Positions 12,454-17,620 of a stretch of DNA of 17,620 nt are shown piece after piece. Below the pieces are notes generated by a model. The model was not told where the DNA came from, did no database searches, and saw only the letters and a list, made by a program, of their open reading frames with translations. Both the position numbers and the translations under genes were made by a program. Numbering within the stretch: the stretch's first letter is position 1; each line of letters starts with the position of its first letter. The stretch covers positions 1 through 17,620 of the forward strand of contig DFFD01000027.1 in the NCBI GenBank assembly GCA_002369495.1. The letters run 5' to 3'. Origin of the DNA: Lachnospiraceae bacterium UBA3785 (GTDB lineage: Bacteria; Bacillota; Clostridia; Lachnospirales; Lachnospiraceae).

Positions 12454-15400
12454 TTACCCCCGCTTCCTCCTGGCCGCAGCGATGAGCACGATGAGCGCCA
12501 TCACAGCCGTCATGACGGGAAGCAGGACCTTCGTTTCATCCCCGGTCTTCGGTCCGGGTCCCCTTGTCGGCGGCTCGGACGGGCCTCCCGGTGTCTTCCT
12601 GTCGAGCACCTTCACCCGAACAAGCAGGACCTCCGAGCTCCCGTCCGGCTCAAATGTGACCTTCGCGGTCTCCTTCGTGACCTCGTAGCCGGCAGGTGCC
12701 TTCGTCTCCCTGACCTCATAGTTGTATAGTTCCCTGAGGCCTTCCGCCGTGAAGAGCCCGACGGGGAGCTCCCCGGTCTCCGCATATCCGCTGCTGTCCG
12801 TAGTCAGGTTTGCGACGACCTCGCCGGTATTGAGGTTCCGCACCTCGAACACCGCGCCGGCAAGCGCCGCACCGGTCGTCTTGTCGGTCTTCACGACAGC
12901 GATCCTGCCCTTCTGGCGCCTGTCATACATCGTGACAGCGACCGGCTCCGGAGACTCACCGATCTCGACCGCGATGTCCGCCGCCGGAAGCATCCCCCTC
13001 GGGGCGCTCTTCTCACGGAGGACATAGCTGCCGACCGGCAGATGGTCGATCGTGTGAGGTCTTCCATCCGTCGTCCACTCCTCGTACACCGTCCCGTCTT
13101 TACGGAGAAGCTGCAGGATGGCGCCGTTCACGGGGATCTCTGCATTCTCAGCGTCGAGCTTGAGGACGCTCAGCTTCGTGTAGTCGTCCTTCATCTCGAC
13201 CATCTGGATCTCACCGGTCTCCTCCACCGTGAACCTGACGTCCTCCGCATGGACGTAGCCGTCTGCGGTCGGTGCCTGGACTTCACGGAGCGTGTACTCG
13301 CCGACCGGGAGATAGTCGATCTCCTTCGAGGATCGATCGCTTGTCCAGCTAGTCACTTCATTACCTTCACTGTCGAGGATCGTGAGCGTCGCGCCTTCGA
13401 CGCACTTTCCTGTGACGATATCCTTCTTGCTGATACGGACCTTCGTGTAGTCGTCCTTCATCTCGACCTTCTGGATCTCGCCGATCTCCTCCACGGTGAA
13501 CCTGACGTCTTCCGCGTGGATATAGCCGGACTCTGTCGGGGCCTGGACTTCACGGAGCGTGTACTCGCCGACCGGGAGATAGTCGATCTCCTTCGGACTG
13601 CCGTCCGTGACCCATTCCTCGACTGCATTTCCGTCGGAATCTAGGATCGTCAGCGTCGCACCAATGACTTCCTTGCCGGATGTGATGTCCGTTTTCGAGA
13701 TCCGGACCTTCGTGTAGTCGTCCTTCATCTCGACTTTCTGGATCTCGCCGGTCTCTTCCACCGTGAACCTGACGTCTTCCGCGTGGATATAGCCGGACTC
13801 AGTCGGGGCCTGCACCTCAATAAGGGTGTATTCCCCTGCCGGCAGGCGTTCGAATTCCCTGGCTTTACCGTCCGTGACCCATTCCTCAACCGTGTTCCCG
13901 TCCTGATCGACGATCCTGAGGGACGCTCCCTCGATCTCCTCGCCGGTCGTGATGTCCGTCTTTGAGATGAGTACCTTCGTGAAACCGTCCTTCATCTCGA
14001 CCTTCTGGATCTCGCCGGTCTCCCTGACAGTGAACTTCACATCTTCAGCATGGACGTATCCAGAGCCTGTCGGGGCCTGCACCTCGCGCAGTGTATACTC
14101 CCCGACCGGGAGATAATCGATCTCCTTTGAGGATCTGCCGCTTGTCCAGCTGGCCACCACCTTTCCGTCACTGTCGAGAATCGTGAGCTTCGCGCCTTCG
14201 ACCGCCTTCCCGGTGACAATATCCGTCTTCGAGATACGGACTTTCGTGTAGTCATCCTTCATCTCGACCTTCTGGATCTCGCCGGTCTCCCTGACAGTAA
14301 ACTTCACATCTTCCGCATGGACATAGCCGGACTCAGTCGGGGCCTGCACCTCAATAAGGGTGTATTCCCCTGCCGGCAGGCGCTCGAATTCCCTGGTTTT
14401 GCCATCCGAGACCCATTCCTCAACCGTGTTCCCGCCCTGATCGACGATCCTGAGGGACGCTCCCTCGATCTCCTCGCCGGTCGTGATGTCCGTCTTTGAG
14501 ATGAGTACCTTCGTGAAACCGTCCTTCATTTCGACCTTCTGGATCTCGCCGGTCTCCCTGACAGTGAACTTCACATCTTCAGCATGGACGTATCCAGAGC
14601 CTGTCGGGGCCTGCACCTCGCGCAGTGTATACTCCCCGACCGGGAGATAGTCGATCTCCTTCGAGGAGTTGCCGCTCGTCCAGCTGATCACCTCCTTTCC
14701 TTCACTGTCGAGGATCGTGAGCTTCGCACCTTCGATCTCCTTCCCGGTGACGATATCCGTCTTGGAGATGCGGACCTTCGTGTAGTCGTCCTTCATCTCG
14801 ACCTTCTGAATCTCGCCGGTCTCCTGTACGGTGAACTTCACATCCTCCGCATGGACATAGCCATCTGCGGTCGGGGCCTGCACCTCCTTCAGGGTGTACT
14901 CCCCGGGTGCCAGCTTCCGGATCATGTGCGGCTTCCCGTCAGTCGTCCACTCAGCCACAGTCTTTCCATCGCTGTCCGTGACCGTAAGCTTTGCTCCGAC
15001 GATCTCCACTCCGGTCGTGATATCCGTCTTTGAGATCTCGACTCCGATCGGGGTCTCCCTGACATCGACGGTTGCGGTCTTCCCCGCTGTAAGGGCTGCC
15101 TCGTGGGGTTCTTTCTCCATCACATAGCCGGCGGGAGCAGACATCTCCTTCACGTAGACCTTCGAATACATGGCCGGGATGCTCCCGCTCTTCGCGTAAC
15201 CGTTCGCGTCAGTCGGGCCAAGCTTCATGATGAGCGTTTTGCATTCCTTTTCTGCGTAGACGCCGTATACAGCCCCCTTGACCGGACTGCCATCCGCCGC
15301 ATCTTTCTTTGTGATCTCGATATAAGTGGAAAATGCCTTCCATTTCACACTGAAGGAAGCCGTCCCCGCGGGCTGCGTCTCGTAGGCGCCGATAACCTGG

Positions 15401-17079
15401 GTCACGCCGCCGGTCGACATCACGATCGCGCGCCAGATCTCCCCGATGCTCCCTTTGAGATTGCCGGAGCTCCAGGATCCGGTCTTGTCTGCCGGGGCTT
15501 TGAGGCGGAAGACTTCGCCGCCCTTCACCTTCGCCGTGCCGCCCTTCTGGCTGCTCCCGGTCGTCTCGTTCACAAATGTGACGTCCCCCGGGACCGCGAA
15601 GGACACCTCGTTCCGGCTGTCTGCATTAAAATGGATCCTCGGCGTCTTCTGCAGTCCGCCGTCCAGCGTGTTCTCCCCGGATTCGACGCTGAAGCTCATC
15701 TCTCCGCTCGGCGGGGCCGGCATGCTTTCGAGCTTCTCGATCCAGAAGAGTACTCCGCACTCCTCGAGCTGCTGCCGCGAGCTCCCGTAGACGTCCCCGC
15801 TGTACTCATAAGACGCCGCGATGTGCGTGAAGATATACTTGAGATCCGCGTTGAATGTGCTCGGCAGGATGGCCGCCGTCATGTCCCCAGGGCCGCCGTA
15901 ACCGTAGTAGAGGACCTTCTGGAGGTTTTCATTTCCGTTGAGGACCGATGCCGCGTAGGCGCCGTCCGCCGGAGACTCCTTCGAAGCCTCGAGGCAGTAG
16001 GCCACCTTGCCGTTCACGTAGTACATGTGGGTGCCGTGCGTGCCGAGCTGGGGCGGATACCAGAGCTGCTGGCCGACCGTGACATTGACGGTACCGGCAC
16101 CGACGAGTGCTGCGTCCGCCGTGAGGAGCGTCATGGAACCGTCGTTCAGTGACTTCTCGATTGCTGCCATCTCTTTTGCGGATGTTCCGCTGCGGTTGAT
16201 AAGGTTCAGGTCTTCCGTCAAAACCTCCTCGGTTTTCGCTTCCGATTCCTCTCCGGCAGAATTTTCTGCTACTTCAGAGTCTGCTTCTTCCACAGATTCC
16301 TTTGTATCCTCCTCTTCGGATGCCATCGAGTCATCTTCCTGCTCGTCTGTCACTTCTGCTCCTTTGGATGCCTCGGATACTCCTTCTGCTTCTTTGACAG
16401 GCGTTTCTTCCTCGGATTCAGCCGGAGATACCTCCGATTCTGTCCCTTCCGGCGCATCCTGAACGGTCTCTTCGCTTGTCGTCCCTGCCGCCTCTTCCTC
16501 AGCAGGAGCTGTGTCTTCACTTTCCTCCTCTCTCGAAAGTGCTCCCGGTATGTCAGAGTCATCGTCGGCACCCTCTTCCTCTTCATTTTCGGAAATGCTT
16601 TCATCTGAAGGTATCTCCTCCGAGGTTTCCGCAGCCGTAAGAGCTGCTGTCGCCGCATTTTCCTCATGGACCGGCGGCTTGAACAGCTCAACCGTGATAT
16701 TCCTCATGATTGAATAGGAGGGATGTCCGCTCATCACATCGACATGGTATTTCGCATGGTAAGTGCCGGCACGGTCCGTCATGAGATCCACACCGGAATC
16801 ATCCTTCGCTTCAGCAAATGAAACACGCACCTTCCCGGGATCCGGGATCGTGATTCCTGTCAGGTCACTGCCTGCATCGAATCCTGTTCCGTAAGGAAGT
16901 GTCAGATCTTCCGCAGTCACGATCTCATCCGGATCGAGGCTCCCGCGGACGGCCTCAAGCATCGGGTAGGGTTCTGCGGGGTTATTTTCGTCTGCAAAGA
17001 CCCCGGAACTGACCGAAGAGACAACAATAAGCCCGGCCAGAACTCCGGCAAGGGCTCTCTTTAAGGTTCCTCTTATCAT
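12454..17079 (-). CDS. Large secreted Cna-B/SpaA-repeat surface protein, sortase type
   Basis: A 1541-residue cell-surface adhesin-like protein. Signal peptide residues 1-29 (cleavage after SSGVFA). An Ig-like domain follows at about 35-133, then a Glu/Ser-rich stalk at about 138-290. A thioester-type domain lies at about 330-580, with YCLE (C362) and FTHIAASYEY at 417-426, where His419 replaces the Gln expected in TQxA. A SpaA domain (585-676) leads into seven 89-residue Cna-B units (678-1300) and two more divergent domains (1301-1497). Each unit shows ISK, YTLREVQAP and VEMKDD, consistent with Lys-Asp isopeptide bonds helped by Glu. The C-terminus has GPKTGD, a hydrophobic helix and RRKRG, a variant of the LPXTG sorting signal. 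The start has GAGAGGAAG upstream. Such proteins are typical cargo of Clostridia conjugative elements, perhaps aiding host or mate contact. Confidence 0.93.
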   Translation of the reverse strand: MIRGTLKRALAGVLAGLIVVSSVSSGVFADENNPAEPYPMLEAVRGSLDPDEIVTAEDLTLPYGTGFDAGSDLTGITIPDPGKVRVSFAEAKDDSGVDLMTDRAGTYHAKYHVDVMSGHPSYSIMRNITVELFKPPVHEENAATAALTAAETSEEIPSDESISENEEEEGADDDSDIPGALSREEESEDTAPAEEEAAGTTSEETVQDAPEGTESEVSPAESEEETPVKEAEGVSEASKGAEVTDEQEDDSMASEEEDTKESVEEADSEVAENSAGEESEAKTEEVLTEDLNLINRSGTSAKEMAAIEKSLNDGSMTLLTADAALVGAGTVNVTVGQQLWYPPQLGTHGTHMYYVNGKVAYCLEASKESPADGAYAASVLNGNENLQKVLYYGYGGPGDMTAAILPSTFNADLKYIFTHIAASYEYSGDVYGSSRQQLEECGVLFWIEKLESMPAPPSGEMSFSVESGENTLDGGLQKTPRIHFNADSRNEVSFAVPGDVTFVNETTGSSQKGGTAKVKGGEVFRLKAPADKTGSWSSGNLKGSIGEIWRAIVMSTGGVTQVIGAYETQPAGTASFSVKWKAFSTYIEITKKDAADGSPVKGAVYGVYAEKECKTLIMKLGPTDANGYAKSGSIPAMYSKVYVKEMSAPAGYVMEKEPHEAALTAGKTATVDVRETPIGVEISKTDITTGVEIVGAKLTVTDSDGKTVAEWTTDGKPHMIRKLAPGEYTLKEVQAPTADGYVHAEDVKFTVQETGEIQKVEMKDDYTKVRISKTDIVTGKEIEGAKLTILDSEGKEVISWTSGNSSKEIDYLPVGEYTLREVQAPTGSGYVHAEDVKFTVRETGEIQKVEMKDGFTKVLISKTDITTGEEIEGASLRIVDQGGNTVEEWVSDGKTREFERLPAGEYTLIEVQAPTESGYVHAEDVKFTVRETGEIQKVEMKDDYTKVRISKTDIVTGKAVEGAKLTILDSDGKVVASWTSGRSSKEIDYLPVGEYTLREVQAPTGSGYVHAEDVKFTVRETGEIQKVEMKDGFTKVLISKTDITTGEEIEGASLRIVDQDGNTVEEWVTDGKAREFERLPAGEYTLIEVQAPTESGYIHAEDVRFTVEETGEIQKVEMKDDYTKVRISKTDITSGKEVIGATLTILDSDGNAVEEWVTDGSPKEIDYLPVGEYTLREVQAPTESGYIHAEDVRFTVEEIGEIQKVEMKDDYTKVRISKKDIVTGKCVEGATLTILDSEGNEVTSWTSDRSSKEIDYLPVGEYTLREVQAPTADGYVHAEDVRFTVEETGEIQMVEMKDDYTKLSVLKLDAENAEIPVNGAILQLLRKDGTVYEEWTTDGRPHTIDHLPVGSYVLREKSAPRGMLPAADIAVEIGESPEPVAVTMYDRRQKGRIAVVKTDKTTGAALAGAVFEVRNLNTGEVVANLTTDSSGYAETGELPVGLFTAEGLRELYNYEVRETKAPAGYEVTKETAKVTFEPDGSSEVLLVRVKVLDRKTPGGPSEPPTRGPGPKTGDETKVLLPVMTAVMALIVLIAAARRKRG
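13180..15048 (-). repeat. Seven tandem 267-bp Cna-B repeats with a 534-bp dimer pattern
   Basis: Units run 14782-15048, 14515-14781, 14248-14514, 13981-14247, 13714-13980, 13447-13713 and 13180-13446, exactly 7 x 267 bp. In reading order, units 2 and 4 (A type, TKVRISKTDIVTG) alternate with 3 and 5 (B type, TKVLISKTDITTGEE). A copies differ from each other by about 6 of 89 residues, as do B copies. Unit 6 is a mosaic with an A-type start and B-type VEEWVTDG and ESGYIHAEDV. This indicates recent duplication and recombination. Confidence 0.92.
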
Positions 17080-17116
17080 TTTTTCTTCCTCTCTTTCTTT
17101 GTACTGATATCAAGTC

Positions 17117-17161
17117 TCACGGCATCTGATTGAAAATAGTCGGCATACGTGCTAGCTTCAT
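17117..17161 (-). CDS. 14-codon leader ORF upstream of the surface protein gene
   Basis: ATG at 17161 follows AGGAGG at 5 nt, the best ribosome site near this promoter region. The ORF encodes MKLARMPTIFNQMP and stops at TGA, 37 bases before the surface gene ATG, whose own site (GAGAGGAAG) is weaker. It could be a leader peptide controlling the downstream gene, or the vestige of an older gene start. No attenuation-type codon run (repeated residue) is seen. Confidence 0.4.
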   Translation of the reverse strand: MKLARMPTIFNQMP

Positions 17162-17197
17162 TGGTTCCTCCTCTTCTCTCAATCCTTAATTTTGGGC

Positions 17198-17240
17198 AAA
17201 AAAATACAGTCATGGAACTTTTTAGATTCCATGGCTGTAT
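17198..17240 (-). terminator. Rho-independent terminator or attenuator before the surface gene
   Basis: ATACAGCCATGGAA (17227-17240, read on the minus strand) and TTCCATGACTGTAT (17204-17217) form a 14-position stem with one C-A mismatch and a 9-base loop. Seven T residues follow directly (17198-17204). It ends 37 bases before the leader ORF, leaving little room for a promoter in between. It therefore either ends an upstream transcript or acts as an attenuator in the surface gene leader. On the plus strand the stem is also good (one G-U pair), but the T run is broken. Confidence 0.75.
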
Positions 17241-17256
17241 GTAAGTTTTCTTTCTT

Positions 17257-17285
17257 ATTATATTTTATATTATTTTGACTGCCGC
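17257..17285 (-). promoter_or_regulatory. Possible promoter for the surface gene leader
   Basis: On the minus strand TATAAT lies at 17257-17262 in an AT-rich setting. The hexamer 17 bp upstream is GCGGCA, only 3 of 6 matches to TTGACA. Transcription would begin near 17250 and run straight into the terminator-like hairpin. The AT-rich context makes a chance TATAAT likely. Confidence 0.25.
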
Positions 17286-17309
17286 TGAGCTACAAATCGT
17301 TAAGGAAAG

Positions 17310-17385
17310 AATCGAAGATGGTGCAAACGAAAAAGCAGCCTTGAACTCTTCGACAACTGCCTTTTCGTTTGCATCAATTTCGATT
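17310..17385. repeat. Imperfect 29-bp inverted repeat with 18-base loop
   Basis: The left arm 17310-17338 and right arm 17357-17385 pair at 25 of 29 positions. The inner 16-17 bases are nearly perfect (TGCAAACGAAAA on the left, TTTTCGTTTGCA on the right). There is no T run beyond either arm that would make a classic terminator, although TTTTT follows at 17384-17388. It may be a structured RNA, a remnant inverted duplication, or a degenerate terminal repeat pair. Confidence 0.7.
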
Positions 17386-17620
17386 TTTCCTGGTTGAACA
17401 AAGCGCGTCCGGGTAGCTGGTATATATGGGAATTCAATCCCTATGCTCTTTACCAATCAGTATAGCATGTATTGAATGAAAAAAGTCATTGCAAGAACAA
17501 AAAGTCATTTTCATCGTAGCACAAATAAGCCTCCAGAGGAAGCTTGAAAAAAATATTCGATTATTGCTTTTCAACACAGTATATGCGGTTCTGGTTTTAT
17601 AAAGTACTGATCTGAAGGTA

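Larger units (their letters stand above)
17241..17620. other. AT-rich, gene-poor right margin
   Basis: Base composition drops sharply from the GC-rich genes to the left. I find no convincing gene. A 63-codon minus-strand frame (17265-17456) and a short plus-strand frame both cross an imperfect inverted repeat, which explains their similar peptides (ANEKA on both strands). An 11-bp direct repeat AAAAAGTCATT occurs at 17480-17490 and 17499-17509. The region may be spacer, a decayed gene, or DNA near an element boundary. Confidence 0.5.

Noticed and set aside
13180..15048. Possible CRISPR-like array because of regular repetition
   Set aside because: The period is 267 bp, in frame, and explained by protein domains; there are no short repeats with unique spacers.
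16025..16717. Serine-rich plus-strand frames resembling low-complexity secreted proteins
   Set aside because: They are the complement of the Glu-rich stalk of the surface protein (GAA/GAG read backwards as TTC/CTC and Ser codons).
17278..17293. TAGCTCAGCGGCAG on the minus strand, like a tRNA D-arm
   Set aside because: No acceptor stem, anticodon arm or T-loop follows; the flanking DNA is AT-rich without cloverleaf pairing.
17265..17456. 63-codon minus-strand ORF
   Set aside because: No ribosome site was found, it spans the inverted repeat, and its composition gives no domain. It could be a decayed gene but is not supported as a CDS.
17544..17574. TTGAAAA...TTTTCAA 7-bp inverted repeat
   Set aside because: It is short, AT-rich and expected by chance in this region.

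Overview
This window is most of the core of an integrative and conjugative element (or a closely related conjugative plasmid) of a gut-type Gram-positive anaerobe. A Lachnospiraceae or related Clostridia host is the best guess. The evidence is the co-occurrence of Maff2, PrgI, PcfB, VirD4, VirB4, DUF5688 and a large Cna-B/SpaA surface protein, Shine-Dalgarno sequences close to AAAGGAGG before nearly every gene, and GC-rich coding DNA. Every convincing gene lies on the minus strand, so the element reads from right to left.

Right edge (about 17162-17620): an AT-rich, gene-poor stretch. It holds an imperfect 29-bp inverted repeat, a rho-independent terminator or attenuator reading leftwards, and a 14-codon leader ORF with a strong Shine-Dalgarno. 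Surface module (12454-17079): a 1541-residue secreted, sortase-type protein with an N-terminal Ig-like domain, an acidic stalk, a thioester-like domain with His in place of the expected Gln, and about ten Cna-B/SpaA domains. Seven of these are near-identical 89-residue units, partly arranged as a 534-bp A-B dimer repeat. It ends at a terminator-like hairpin.

Replication and partition module (6519-12398): a 40-aa small gene, a DUF5688 protein, a 60-codon GTG-start ORF bridging into a Rep/DnaD-like winged-helix initiator, a DnaC-like helicase loader, ParA, ParB and two unrecognised proteins. The DUF5688-rep junction is the most unusual place in the window. It has two adjacent perfect palindromes (28 and 24 bp, both centred on GACGTC), followed by three mutually complementary RNA segments that could hide or expose the rep ribosome binding site. 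The rep gene also carries a 15-bp-period repeat array with an AT-rich end inside its coding sequence, a good candidate for an iteron origin. parB contains a third, related palindrome.

Transfer module (1-6509): PcfB, VirD4 coupling protein, an XRE regulator, Maff2, a TrbL/VirB6-like membrane protein, PrgI, and VirB4, which is cut by the window start. This is the Gram-positive type IV secretion core. No relaxase, oriT, integrase or attachment site is visible, so transfer and integration functions must lie outside the window. Together the genes suggest an element that replicates and partitions autonomously at least part of the time, transfers by a type IV machine, and displays a long adhesin-like surface protein.
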